DNA of 64,000 bases from Hypericibacter sp049323455 (GTDB lineage Bacteria > Pseudomonadota > Alphaproteobacteria > Dongiales > Dongiaceae), in contig JBMONF010000038.1 of assembly GCA_049323455.1 (NCBI GenBank), positions 1 through 64,000 on the forward strand, written 5' to 3'. Positions 6,659 to 14,720 of the stretch are shown in pieces. Below the pieces are notes generated by a model, which ran no database searches, was not told where the DNA came from, and saw only the letters and a program-made list of their open reading frames with translations. Within the stretch, counting starts at the first letter, position 1. Every line of letters starts with the position of its first letter. The position numbers were made by a program, and so were the translations under genes.

Positions 6659-8185
6659 TCAGCCGGCCCCGCAGAGCCCCTTGCTCTGCACCAGGCCCCA
6701 GCCGAACTCGGGATCGCGGCCGGGCGGACCCAGATCGCGGCTGGTCTCGGCCAGAAGCGCGTGCAGCGCCTTGGCGTCGTCCGGCGCGCCGGCGGCGATC
6801 CTGGCCGCCAGCACCGCCGTGACGAAGGGTGCGGCGAAGGAGGTGCCGGTCTCGAAGCCGCTGCCGGGTGCGGCCGGCGAGTGCACGCGCACACCGGGCG
6901 CCGCGACGTCGATATAGTCGCCGCGATTGGCCTGATCGTAGAGCCGGCCGTCGGCATCGACGGCCGTCACTGCGATCACCGGGCCCAACGCCGCCGGATA
7001 GGCAGGCGGCGCTCCCGGCCCGCCATTGCCGGCCGCCGCCGCCAGCACCGCGCCGCGCTCGGTTGCCTGCTTGACGGCGAGGTCCATCAGCAGATTGTCC
7101 TCGCCGGCGAGACTGACATTGATCGCCCTGACGCCGGCACCGACCAGCCAGTCGAGCGCGCCCACGAAGGCGAGCGCCGTGGCCTGGGGTTGGCCCGCGG
7201 CATCGCTCGAGAAGATCGACGCGGCATAGAGCTCGGCCTCGGGCAGCAGACCGGCGCCGGTCGAGGGCACGTCCGCGGCGGTGGCCTCGCCCCCGCTCGC
7301 GGCGGCCATCTGGTTTTCGACCGGCGCCCCGACCAGAATGCCGGCGATCGCGGTGCCATGCTCGAGCGGCGCGGCGACGGCGCCCGGCGCCAGAAAGCTC
7401 TTCTGCCGGATATGGCGGGTTGCGAGCGCCGGCTGCCGGGTGTCGACGCCGGTGTCGATCATGCCGAGGCGAATGCCTTTGCCGCAGCCCGCGGGCGGCT
7501 TCGTCCAGCCGATCATCTGCGGCCCATAGTCGGCCGGCGGCAGCGACAAACTCGCCATCGGCGAGTAGAGCGCGTTGACGTCGACCTGGATGCCGGGAAC
7601 GCGCGCCTCCAGCAACGCCTTTCCCTGGGCCAAGGACATGCCCTGCGGCAGCGCGACGCGCGCGACGCTCAGGCCCAAGGCCGCAAACGGCGTCTCCTCA
7701 GCCACGCGCATGCCGAGCGGGGCCACGGCCTGCTGCAGGTCCTTGGCCGGCCCGACCACCACCAGCTCGTGCTCGACCGCGCGGTGCGCGCCTTCGGCGC
7801 CGCCTCCGCCGCCGGAAGACTCATCGCCGGCTTCGCCGTCCTGGCCGTTGTCGTCGCCGCTCTCGCCGTCCGATCCGCTCGCGCCGCCATCGTCGCCACT
7901 CGAACCGCCGCCATCGTCGCCGCCCGAGCCGCCGCCGTCGTCGCCGCCCGAACCGCCGCCGGAGCCGTCATGGCCGCCATCGCCGCCACCACCCCCACCA
8001 CCGTCGCTGCCGCCCTCGTCGGCCAAAGCCGGCGCTGGCCCGAGATGAAGTCCTGGCACGACGCGAACGAGCGGCTGGCCCAAAGCCAGCAATGCCAAAA
8101 GCAACGACCCCGCGATGCGACATCGCAGGGTCGTGCGGCGGACGGCAGGGTCGAGCTGTCCGTCAGACGGGATGCGGTCCGACAT
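6659..8185 (-). CDS. exported S8 (subtilisin-like) serine peptidase
   Basis: A 508-residue secreted protease. The chosen ATG (8185) lies 8 bases after the anti-sigma stop and gives a signal peptide with a Leu-rich core and likely cleavage after APALA near residue 55. Residues of about 58-135 form a low-complexity Gly/Ser/Asp tract encoded by imperfect 24-bp repeats. An inhibitor-I9-like propeptide region follows (RVALPQGMSLAQGKALLEARVPG). The catalytic triad is visible as Asp in LGMIDTGVD, His in EHGTAIAG and Ser in GTSFAAPFVTA. It is the third gene after an ECF sigma factor and its anti-sigma factor, which suggests stress-controlled envelope or secreted proteolysis. The acidic Gly-rich tract might bind calcium, but it does not match the RTX nonapeptide. 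Confidence 0.88.
   Translation of the reverse strand: MSDRIPSDGQLDPAVRRTTLRCRIAGSLLLALLALGQPLVRVVPGLHLGPAPALADEGGSDGGGGGGGDGGHDGSGGGSGGDDGGGSGGDDGGGSSGDDGGASGSDGESGDDNGQDGEAGDESSGGGGGAEGAHRAVEHELVVVGPAKDLQQAVAPLGMRVAEETPFAALGLSVARVALPQGMSLAQGKALLEARVPGIQVDVNALYSPMASLSLPPADYGPQMIGWTKPPAGCGKGIRLGMIDTGVDTRQPALATRHIRQKSFLAPGAVAAPLEHGTAIAGILVGAPVENQMAAASGGEATAADVPSTGAGLLPEAELYAASIFSSDAAGQPQATALAFVGALDWLVGAGVRAINVSLAGEDNLLMDLAVKQATERGAVLAAAAGNGGPGAPPAYPAALGPVIAVTAVDADGRLYDQANRGDYIDVAAPGVRVHSPAAPGSGFETGTSFAAPFVTAVLAARIAAGAPDDAKALHALLAETSRDLGPPGRDPEFGWGLVQSKGLCGAG
7885..7962. repeat. 24-bp imperfect tandem repeats within the protease gene
   Basis: About three units related to GCCGCCATCGTCGCCGCCCG are repeated in tandem. 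On the minus strand they encode the repeated peptide GGSGGDDG-like block of the linker that separates the signal peptide from the propeptide. Such tracts are prone to length change by slippage, and each 24-bp step keeps the reading frame. Confidence 0.7.
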
Positions 8186-8193
8186 GTCGCCGT

Positions 8194-8979
8194 CTATCCG
8201 CTCCTTCCGGCAGGCAGAGTGAGGACTTCCCAGCCGCCATCCGCACGACGGCAAGCGATACCCGCCTCGGTCACCGGGGCCGCTCCCGCCTGGGCTCGTT
8301 CGTGGCGGAACTCGCGGCAGGCCATGCCGCCCTTGGCGGTGAAATCGCCGACCAGCGTGACCTGCCCGGCGATGCCGTCGGCCGCATCGGCGTAAGGCCG
8401 GCTCGCACCGACGTTCCCGCCGTCGAGCAAAGCGACGAGCGCGGCCTCGTAGGCCGGCCCGGCGGGATCGCCGCTGCTGCCGCCCGCCAGCTTGAGCGAC
8501 GACGAGCTGCCGATGTCGCGCCAGGCGATGCCGCCGGCAAAGCCGATCGCGAGCAGCAGCAAGCTCGCCGCCAGCGGCAGCCAGCGCCAGACGAGGCCCG
8601 GCCGCTCCTGCGTCGGCGTGCGGCGACGCCGCGCCGCAAGCTTGGCCTCCGCGTGAGCCGCCGCTCCGCCCGGCCGGCCCTTCTCGGCGACCAGCGCGGC
8701 AAGGTCCGCCGGCAAGGGTGCCGACATCGCCTCGTCATAGGCGCCGCGCAGCGCGCGCGCGCTTCTGCGCATCAGCTCGACCTTGGCGCGCGCCCCGGCA
8801 TCCTGCGTCAGGAGCGCCTCGACCCGCCGCGAAGCCGCGGCATCGAGCTCGCCGTCCACATAGGCCACCAGGGTCGCCTCGTCCCAGAACCGATCGCCGC
8901 CGGAGCGCTCGCCGCCCGGCCGGTCGCCACCTTCGGCCGCGACCGGCGACATCGGATTTCGTTCGCTCGTCATCGCCAT
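8194..8979 (-). CDS. anti-sigma factor, membrane-anchored
   Basis: A 261-residue inner-membrane protein that should hold the co-encoded ECF sigma factor inactive. The N-terminal cytoplasmic part has the family motif DEATLVAYVDGELD followed by an Arg/Ala-rich helix (RRVEALLTQDAGARAKVELM). One membrane helix follows (WRWLPLAASLLLLAIGFAGGIAW, near residues 128-150), and then a periplasmic domain. The first ATG (8979) overlaps the sigma stop codon in a TGATG junction; a second ATG at 8973 is better placed after GAGG and is equally likely. No zinc-binding His-Cys-Cys motif is seen, so it is not a canonical ZAS protein. The overlap implies translational coupling with the sigma gene. Confidence 0.85.
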   Translation of the reverse strand: MAMTSERNPMSPVAAEGGDRPGGERSGGDRFWDEATLVAYVDGELDAAASRRVEALLTQDAGARAKVELMRRSARALRGAYDEAMSAPLPADLAALVAEKGRPGGAAAHAEAKLAARRRRTPTQERPGLVWRWLPLAASLLLLAIGFAGGIAWRDIGSSSSLKLAGGSSGDPAGPAYEAALVALLDGGNVGASRPYADAADGIAGQVTLVGDFTAKGGMACREFRHERAQAGAAPVTEAGIACRRADGGWEVLTLPAGRSG

Positions 8980-9512
8980 CACCTCGCTCGAGCGGCTCCC
9001 GCCGGGACCGCGACGCCCTCGCCTTCCGCGCCGAGCGCGCGCCCCAGCGCGAGCCTCGCCCGCGCCAGCCGGCTCATCACCGTGCCGATCGGGATATCGA
9101 GAATCTCTGCCGCCTGCTTGTAGGAGACCCCTTCCACCGAAACCAGCAGCAGCACCGAGCGCTGCTCGGCCGGGAGCCGGCCGACCTCGCGCCGGACGTC
9201 GGCGAGGCTCAGCTTCGCCTCCATCTCGCGCGCCTGATCGCCACCTGGCATGGCCGCCATCGTTTCGTCTTCCATCGTCACCTCCCGTGACCGGCCCGCC
9301 CGCAACTGATCGATCCAGAGGTTCTGCACGATCCGGTACATCCAACTGTCGAGGCGCGTGCCGGGCTGCCATTGGCCGATGCGATCGAGCGCACGCACGC
9401 ACGCGCTCTGCACCAGATCGTCACCGTCGGCGATCGACCCGGTCAGGCCATAGGAGAACCGGCGCAATCGCGGCAGCAGCGCGACCAACTCCTTGCGAAC
9501 GGCGTCGTCCAC
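8979..9512 (-). CDS. ECF-family RNA polymerase sigma factor
   Basis: A 177-residue extracytoplasmic-function sigma factor with only regions 2 and 4. Region 2 is seen as RRFSYGLTGSIADGDDLVQSACVRALDRIGQW and TRLDSWMYRIVQNLWIDQLR (residues about 14-72). Region 4 is RLPAEQRSVLLLVSVEGVSYKQAAEILDIPIGTVMSRLARAR (about 118-158), which holds the helix-turn-helix that reads the -35 element. It is the first gene of a three-gene unit with an anti-sigma factor and a secreted protease. A GGAAT-N17-CGTT promoter candidate lies 38 bases upstream of the start codon, in keeping with autoregulation. The inducing signal cannot be read from the sequence. Confidence 0.93.
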   Translation of the reverse strand: MDDAVRKELVALLPRLRRFSYGLTGSIADGDDLVQSACVRALDRIGQWQPGTRLDSWMYRIVQNLWIDQLRAGRSREVTMEDETMAAMPGGDQAREMEAKLSLADVRREVGRLPAEQRSVLLLVSVEGVSYKQAAEILDIPIGTVMSRLARARLALGRALGAEGEGVAVPAGAARAR

Positions 9513-9549
9513 TTGCGCTTCGCGCTCCTGCCGGCCTCGACAATGTCAC

Positions 9550-9576
9550 AACGAACGGGGCGGCTTCCTTATTCCC
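9550..9576 (-). promoter_or_regulatory. candidate ECF-type promoter upstream of the sigma gene
   Basis: Read on the minus strand, GGGAATAAGG (9576-9567) provides a GGAAT -35 element and is followed after 17 bases by CGTT (9553-9550). A second CGTT sits immediately before it at 9557-9554. GGAAC-N16/17-CGTT is the usual pattern for several alphaproteobacterial ECF factors. The position, about 38 bases from the sigma ATG, suits an autoregulatory promoter. The match has one deviation in the -35 box. Confidence 0.4.
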
Positions 9577-9781
9577 GAAGGTCGACAACGCCGTCCTTCC
9601 GATGCGGCACCGCCGGACCGCAGGACGCCAAATTAGCATGCCTATGCCGCAATGCACGCCCGCGGCCGGTCGCCGCGCAGGGCTTGATATTGCTTGCGAT
9701 TCGCAGGCAACGGCTGCCCTGGCCCGACGCGGAAAGGCTGGGGTAGAGTGGCGGCCATCCGGGGGACATCCGAGGGGCATT

Positions 9782-10492
9782 ATGCGACAGGTTCGGCGGC
9801 GGGCGGCCGGCGCGGCAGCGGCACTGGCGATTCTTGCCCTGGCTGCCGGAGGAGCCGGACCGGTCCAGGCCGGGTTCGACGAGGCGGCCGCCGCCCTCGC
9901 GCGGGGGGACTGGGCGACGGCGCTCGAGGAACTCGAACCCCTGGCCGAGGCCGGCAATCCGACGGCGCAATTCAATCTCGGCACCATGTACCGGCGCGGC
10001 GACGGCGTGGCGCAGGACTACGAGGTCGCGCGAGGCTGGTTCGAGAAGGCCGCCGCGCAGGGGCTGCCCGAGGCCGAGCTCGCGCTGGGCGACCTCTATG
10101 CCCGCGGCCAGGACGTCGACAAGAATTTGGAGCAGGCCGCAGGCTGGTATCGCAAGGCGGCCGAGCACGGCAACGTCAATGCCATGAACAATCTCGGCGC
10201 CATGGCCAGCAATGGCGACGGCATGGAGCGCGACCCGGCCGAGGCGCTCAAGTGGTTCACCGCCGCCGCGAACAAGGGATTCTCCTCCGCGCAGTACAAT
10301 CTCGGCCTGGTCTATGCGCGCGGCGAAGGCGTGCCGGTCGATCTCGAGGCCGCCTATAGGTGGTTCCGGCTTGCCGCCAATCGCGGCGACGAGGATGCGC
10401 TGCAGGCGATCGACGCGATCGCGCCGATGCTCACGAGCGAGGAGATCGACGCCGCCGAGGCCGCGGCCCTGGCCTGGCAGCCGAGCCCATGA
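9782..10492 (+). CDS. Sel1-repeat (TPR-like) exported protein
   Basis: A 236-residue protein with a signal peptide (MRQVRRRAAGAAAALAILALAAGG, likely cleaved after VQA near residue 32). At least four to five Sel1-like repeats follow, each with the pattern A-x-x-x-LG-x-(M/L)Y-x-x-G-x-G-V-x-x-D-x-x-x-A-x-x-WF-x-x-AA. Examples include FNLGTMYRRGDGVAQDY and YNLGLVYARGEGVPVDL. Such solenoids act as protein-protein scaffolds in the periplasm. The ATG at 9782 was chosen because it gives the signal peptide; the frame is open much further upstream but non-coding there. It is divergent from the sigma factor gene across a 269-bp gap, and the following oxidoreductase starts 19 bases after its stop. Confidence 0.9.
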   Translation: MRQVRRRAAGAAAALAILALAAGGAGPVQAGFDEAAAALARGDWATALEELEPLAEAGNPTAQFNLGTMYRRGDGVAQDYEVARGWFEKAAAQGLPEAELALGDLYARGQDVDKNLEQAAGWYRKAAEHGNVNAMNNLGAMASNGDGMERDPAEALKWFTAAANKGFSSAQYNLGLVYARGEGVPVDLEAAYRWFRLAANRGDEDALQAIDAIAPMLTSEEIDAAEAAALAWQPSP

Positions 10493-10511
10493 CAAAGCTA
10501 ACAAGCAAGCG

Positions 10512-11723
10512 ATGACACGCAGGATCGCCGTCCTCGGCGCGGGGATTCAGGGTGCCTGCGCGGGCCTGCTGCTGGCGCGGCGGGGCTCGACGGTCGATCT
10601 CTTCGACCAGGAGCCGGCGCCGCTAATGCGTGCCAGCCGCTGGAACGAGGGCAAGATCCATCTGGGCTTCGTCTTCGCCAGGGATCCGAGCGCACGCACC
10701 GCGCTTGCCATGCTGCAGGGCTCGCTCCATTTCGCCGACATCCTCGAAGAGCTGACCGGGCGGCCTTTGGACGACGCGGTGCTGTCCGAGCGCTTCACCT
10801 ACATCGTGCATCGCGGCGGCATGATGGCGCCGGAGGAGGTCCGCGCGCATTTCCGGCTCGTGGCCGATCGCTATCGCGATCTCAGGCGGAGCCTCGGCAA
10901 GCGCTATCTGGGCGAACGTAGCGATTTCGTGTTCGAGGAGATCGCCCGGCGTGAACTGCCAGAGGCATACGATGCCGCGCGTTGCGCGGCCGCCTTCCGA
11001 ACGGTGGAGCGGTCGGTCGATCCCGGCATCGTCGCACGGCGGCTCGCCGATGCGGTCGGCGCCTGCCCCGGCCTGCAATTCCTCGGCTCGCGCCGGATCG
11101 AGAGGCTCTCGCGCGACGCGGCCGGCCGTTTCCTCGTCCACGAGGCCGGAACCGGATCCCGGCACGGCCCTTACGATCATGTCGTCAACGCGCTCTGGGA
11201 GGATCGCCTGCGCATCGATGCCGGTCTCGGCATCGAGCCCGGCCGCGCCTGGCTCCATCGCTACAAGCTCGCGATCCACGCCGAAGGTGCGGGCGGCGTG
11301 GCGCCCTCCACCACGATCATGCTGGGCTCCTTCGGCGACGTGGTGAATTTCGGCGACGGCCGCTATTACCTCTCCTGGTATCCGAGCTGCCGCATCGGCA
11401 CGTCGACCTTGCTGGCGCCGCCCGATTTCGAAGCCGACGTGACGGACGGGATGCGGCGGCGAATCCTGAAGGAGACGCTGGCCGGCCTCGCCACCGTCGT
11501 GCCGGCGGTGGCGGAGCTCGATCTCGCCCGCGCGCGCGTCGAGGTTCGCGGCGGCTATATTTTCGCCTGGGGCGAGAGCGACATCGAGGACCGCGGCAGC
11601 GAGCTGCACAACCGCTTCGACATCGGCGTCCGCAGCGCCGGCAACCACCATTCGATCGATACGGGGAAATACTGCATGGCGCCGCTTTTCGCACGGACCG
11701 TGACGGAGCGCATCTGCGGCTGA
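10512..11723 (+). CDS. FAD-dependent oxidoreductase (DAO family)
   Basis: A 403-residue flavoprotein of the D-amino-acid oxidase / glycine oxidase fold. The dinucleotide-binding motif is at the very N-terminus (RIAVLGAGIQGACAGLLLARRG), which sets the ATG at 10512. The Rossmann strand ends in DLFDQE. Further landmarks are the SRWNEGKIHLGFVFARD segment after the FAD motif and the C-terminal SAGNHHSIDTGKYCMAPLFA segment. The substrate is unknown. DAO-family proteins beside glycosyltransferases in polysaccharide loci may oxidise a sugar or amino-sugar intermediate; this is only context. The gene starts 19 bases after the Sel1-repeat gene. Confidence 0.8.
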   Translation: MTRRIAVLGAGIQGACAGLLLARRGSTVDLFDQEPAPLMRASRWNEGKIHLGFVFARDPSARTALAMLQGSLHFADILEELTGRPLDDAVLSERFTYIVHRGGMMAPEEVRAHFRLVADRYRDLRRSLGKRYLGERSDFVFEEIARRELPEAYDAARCAAAFRTVERSVDPGIVARRLADAVGACPGLQFLGSRRIERLSRDAAGRFLVHEAGTGSRHGPYDHVVNALWEDRLRIDAGLGIEPGRAWLHRYKLAIHAEGAGGVAPSTTIMLGSFGDVVNFGDGRYYLSWYPSCRIGTSTLLAPPDFEADVTDGMRRRILKETLAGLATVVPAVAELDLARARVEVRGGYIFAWGESDIEDRGSELHNRFDIGVRSAGNHHSIDTGKYCMAPLFARTVTERICG

Positions 11724-11752
11724 TGCGCCTTCGCATCGACAAACAGATGAAG

Positions 11753-11980
11753 CCCCCTCACCCTCCTCTCTCCCCAATGGCATGGGGGCGAGGGTAAGAT
11801 TTTTTCTCCCTCGCCCCGCCGCCGGCTTCGCCGGCAGATTCAAAATTTGCGGGCAAAGTCCGCAGGCGGGGACAGGGTTGCGAAGGGTTGGCGCGCGGGC
11901 GAAGGCCGGCTCTTTGATTGAGATGCCGGCGAAGCCGGCAAGGGCGAAAGCCGAGCCTTACCCGAAGCTGGGCGAGGGGC
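11753..11980 (+). repeat. interrupted member of the ~100-bp intergenic repeat family, with two small insertions
   Basis: It starts as CCCCTCACCCTCC...CTCTCCCC and ends as GAGCCTTACCCGAAGCTGGG, the two ends of the family seen complete at 40478-40575. Two segments carrying the small palindrome GCCGGCTTCGCCGGC or its mirror are inserted: one at about 11821-11865, between CCCCGCC and GGCGGGG arms, and one at about 11905-11950, flanked by GGGCGAAGGCC and GGGCGAAAGCC. The repeat fills nearly all of the 308-base gap 11724-12031, and no gene was seen there. Confidence 0.65.
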
Positions 11981-12031
11981 GCGTGTCGAGTGAGATTGTC
12001 ACTGCTCCAAGAGAACATTGAGCGAGGCTCC

Positions 12032-12904
12032 TTGTCGCCGGCCATCACCGTTTGCATCCCGGCCTACCAGGCCGAGCCGTTTCTGGCCGAGACCCTGGCC
12101 TCGGTGCGCCAGCAGAGCCACCGCGATCTCAAGGTCCTGGTCTCGGTCGATAGGAGCGGCGACGGGACGGCCGCGATCGCCCGACACTTCGCGCAAGAGG
12201 ATCCGCGCTTCGAGGTGCTGGTGCAGGCCGAGCGGCTCGGCTGGCTCGGCAATGTGAATCATCTGCTCGACCGCGTGGCCACGCCGTTCTTCTCGATCCT
12301 GCCGCATGACGATCTGCTGCAGCCCGTCTATTTCGAGCGGCTGCTCCAGCGCCTCGACGCCGCGCCCGAGGCCGTCGCCGCCTATAGCGACATTGAACGT
12401 TTCGGCCTGAACCAGGGCCGGACCGGCGCGCCGCTGCTGGCGGGGCCGTCGTTCGAGCGGGCGCTGGCCTTTCTCGGCGGGCCCTTGCACGCGCTGCCCT
12501 TTCGCGGCCTGGTGCGATCGCAGGCGCTGGCCCGGGGCCTGCGGCTGCGCGACTACGGCTTCGACGGCTTCTTCACCGACCAGCTCTGGGTGTTCGAGCT
12601 TCTGTGCCTGGGGCCCTGCCTCGCGCTGCCCGAGCCGCTTTACCGCAAGCGCGTTCGCGCCGGATCGGTGGTGCGAGGCTGGGAGCGCTGGCCCAGCGAG
12701 CGCAAGGCGGCAGCTTGGCAAGCCCATCTGGAGGCGCTCCTGCGCGCGATCGACGCACTCGACCTGCCCGCTCCGCAAAAGGCGGCGCTGGTCGCGGCGG
12801 CGCGCGAACGCCCTCGCCGCGCGCCCGAAGTCTGGCGGTACGGGCCCTTTGCCGGCCGGGCCGTCAGGCTGCTCGAGGCGCTGGGCCGGCGGTTGTCGCG
12901 CTAA
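12032..12904 (+). CDS. glycosyltransferase family 2
   Basis: A 290-residue GT-A type glycosyltransferase. It has the family-2 opening ITVCIPAYQAEPFLAETLASVRQQS, the nucleotide-binding segment KVLVSVDRSGDGTAAIARHF, and a metal-binding acidic motif SILPHDDLLQP near residues 85-95. The start is uncertain. A TTG at 12032 behind GCGAGGCTCC gives a typical GT2 N-terminus and is preferred; a TTG at 11996 is possible and no in-frame ATG fits. It is soluble or peripheral, with no clear membrane segment. Its stop codon overlaps the stop of the convergent glycosyltransferase. Acceptor and donor are unknown; the neighbours suggest surface-glycan assembly. Confidence 0.85.
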   Translation: MSPAITVCIPAYQAEPFLAETLASVRQQSHRDLKVLVSVDRSGDGTAAIARHFAQEDPRFEVLVQAERLGWLGNVNHLLDRVATPFFSILPHDDLLQPVYFERLLQRLDAAPEAVAAYSDIERFGLNQGRTGAPLLAGPSFERALAFLGGPLHALPFRGLVRSQALARGLRLRDYGFDGFFTDQLWVFELLCLGPCLALPEPLYRKRVRAGSVVRGWERWPSERKAAAWQAHLEALLRAIDALDLPAPQKAALVAAARERPRRAPEVWRYGPFAGRAVRLLEALGRRLSR

Positions 12905-13710
12905 GCCTCCGGGGCCGGCGGCCATTCCCAGAAATGCCGGTCGATGGGCCGGCTGCGATCGAAGGCGCGCGAATCCGGCTCGGGCAATCGCCGCAGCGCC
13001 GGCGAGGGGCGCAAGCGCAACGCCGCTTCGGTGATGCCGACCCGGTTCGCGTGCCAGCCGCGCCAGCGCTCGATCCGGCTGTAGCGGCGCCCGAGATATT
13101 TGGCGCGCGCATGGGCCTCGCTGAGACAGATGTAGTGTCGCAGCGTGAACGACTCCGCGAAGATGCGGACAGGCCCGCCCCGCAGGAGATGGCCGCCGCT
13201 CGAGAGGTTGTCGAGCCCGGCGTCGCGCCGCCAGGCCCTGAGCAGCCGCGGCCGGCTGGGCTCGTAGAAATAATAGCCGAGCATGAGCCGGCGATAGTCG
13301 GTGCCCTCGAAGCGCTCGCCGGGCCCGGGCAGGAACACGAACTCGTCGAAATTGACGCAGGTCGAGCCGGCGGCGTCGGCGCGGGCCAGCGCCTCGGCCA
13401 GCGTCTCGCCTTCGCGCGGCGAGCAGGGCCCTTCGTCCGCATCGACATGGAGCACCCAGTCGTGATCGAGCGCCGCCGCGATCTCGCGCTTGCGGCGAAG
13501 CTGGGCCCTGAGCGAGAAGCGGCCGCGCCAGGACATGGATTCGATCGCGAGCAGGCCCCGGCCCAGAAACGGGCGCGCCCGCCGGACGGTGTCGTCCTCG
13601 GACTGGTGGTCGATCAGCACGGCCTCCAGCCCTTCGCGGAGGAGATCGCGCAGGCAGCTCTCGATATGCAGCGCCTCGTTGCGCGCGCAGAGCACGGCCG
13701 CGGCTCTCAT
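12901..13710 (-). CDS. glycosyltransferase family 2
   Basis: A 269-residue family-2 glycosyltransferase of the kind that begins directly with the core fold: MRAAAVLCARNEALHIESCLRDLL, then LIDHQSEDDTV, and the DxD-type metal site HVDADEGPCSPRE around residues 90-102. A C-terminal Trp/Arg-rich region (YSRIERWRGWHANRVG) resembles WcaA-like enzymes that act on exported polysaccharide precursors. The ATG at 13710 was chosen because the fold starts there. It shares four bases with the convergent glycosyltransferase at its 3' end. The sulfotransferase gene lies just upstream on the same strand (gap about 32 bases), so the two are probably cotranscribed. Confidence 0.85.
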   Translation of the reverse strand: MRAAAVLCARNEALHIESCLRDLLREGLEAVLIDHQSEDDTVRRARPFLGRGLLAIESMSWRGRFSLRAQLRRKREIAAALDHDWVLHVDADEGPCSPREGETLAEALARADAAGSTCVNFDEFVFLPGPGERFEGTDYRRLMLGYYFYEPSRPRLLRAWRRDAGLDNLSSGGHLLRGGPVRIFAESFTLRHYICLSEAHARAKYLGRRYSRIERWRGWHANRVGITEAALRLRPSPALRRLPEPDSRAFDRSRPIDRHFWEWPPAPEA

Positions 13711-13742
13711 GGCGCTATCCCGCCATCGTATCGGGAGCGCCG

Positions 13743-14720
13743 TCAACCGCGCCGAGGGCGCGCTCGAAGCCCGGTGCGAGGGCGCCGGAGGAGGAATCCG
13801 GCGAGCTTGTCGGCTGCGCGCCGCCACAGGGACAGACCGCGCGCCGGCGAGGGCCGCAGAGCGCAGGCCGGCCCGAACAGCCGAGCGGCCGCATCGAACC
13901 GCTCGCGGACCCCATCGAGCGCTGCCGTCGCCTGCGCGTCCGCGGGATCGCCGACGAGGCGCAGCAAGGCGCGGTAGGCCTCCTCGATCCAGCCACCGCG
14001 CTCGGCGTCTTCCGTCAGCGCTCGCTCGGAGACGCGCTGGTGGCGCAGGCGCGGCGAGAGGAACGCCTCGATATCGGCGCGCGCGTCATCGCCAGAGCGC
14101 GGCCAGGCGAGCGCCAGCCGCGATGCGATGCTGTCCGCCACGCTCCGCCAGTCCTCGAGCAGCCCTTCGTAGGTCGTGAAGACTCGCGGCAGGGCGCGCG
14201 AGTGGAGCTCGGCATCGAGCGTATAGCGCAGCCACATGACCCGCGCTTGACTCGAATCGAGACCGTCGCGCCGAGCGAGCGAGCGGCACACCTCGAGCGG
14301 ATGGCGCAGCGGCAGAACGATCGCGGGCTCGGCGCCCCGCGCCCGCACGGCATCGAGCCAGAAAGGCAGCAGGCGGCAGATGCGCGGATCCTTGAGCAGG
14401 CCCAGCGAGAAGGCGCCGTACTCGGCGGCCAAGATATCGACGGCGCGCGCACGAAAACGGCCTGCGCTCTCCGAGCCGAACCAGCCGCGCTCGATGGCGC
14501 GCCAGTCGTCCCAGCGCGTGCCGCAGCTCTCGAGAATCTCGTCGTCGAGCGCCGTGACGATCTCGGATTCCCACAAGCCCCGCGGATTGGTGGGCTGGGG
14601 CGGGATCAGATGGGCCGGCAGATCGCAGCCCAGGAGGCTCAGCACCCGCGTGAGCGCGGAGGTGCCGCTGCGGTGCATGCCCGCCACCAGGATCATCTTG
14701 CGCGCCGGCGGGTTCGCCAT
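13743..14720 (-). CDS. sulfotransferase family protein
   Basis: A 325-residue protein with the PAPS-binding P-loop-like motif LVAGMHRSGTSALTRVLSLLG at residues 10-30 (the 5'-phosphosulfate loop) and a second PAPS contact region around VLPLRHPLEVCRSLARRDGL (residues about 133-152). These are the two signatures of bacterial Sulfotransfer_1/3 enzymes. It would transfer sulfate to a hydroxyl of a glycan or lipid. It lies upstream of and in line with a family-2 glycosyltransferase, which fits sulfation of a surface polysaccharide. The C-terminal 40 residues are Arg-rich. PAPS-synthesis genes are not in the window. Confidence 0.85.
   Translation of the reverse strand: MANPPARKMILVAGMHRSGTSALTRVLSLLGCDLPAHLIPPQPTNPRGLWESEIVTALDDEILESCGTRWDDWRAIERGWFGSESAGRFRARAVDILAAEYGAFSLGLLKDPRICRLLPFWLDAVRARGAEPAIVLPLRHPLEVCRSLARRDGLDSSQARVMWLRYTLDAELHSRALPRVFTTYEGLLEDWRSVADSIASRLALAWPRSGDDARADIEAFLSPRLRHQRVSERALTEDAERGGWIEEAYRALLRLVGDPADAQATAALDGVRERFDAAARLFGPACALRPSPARGLSLWRRAADKLAGFLLRRPRTGLRARPRRG

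Noticed and set aside
6137..8395. 752-residue plus-strand frame over the protease and DUF1203 genes
   Set aside because: Covers two recognisable minus-strand genes and their gap; composition is that of a GC shadow.
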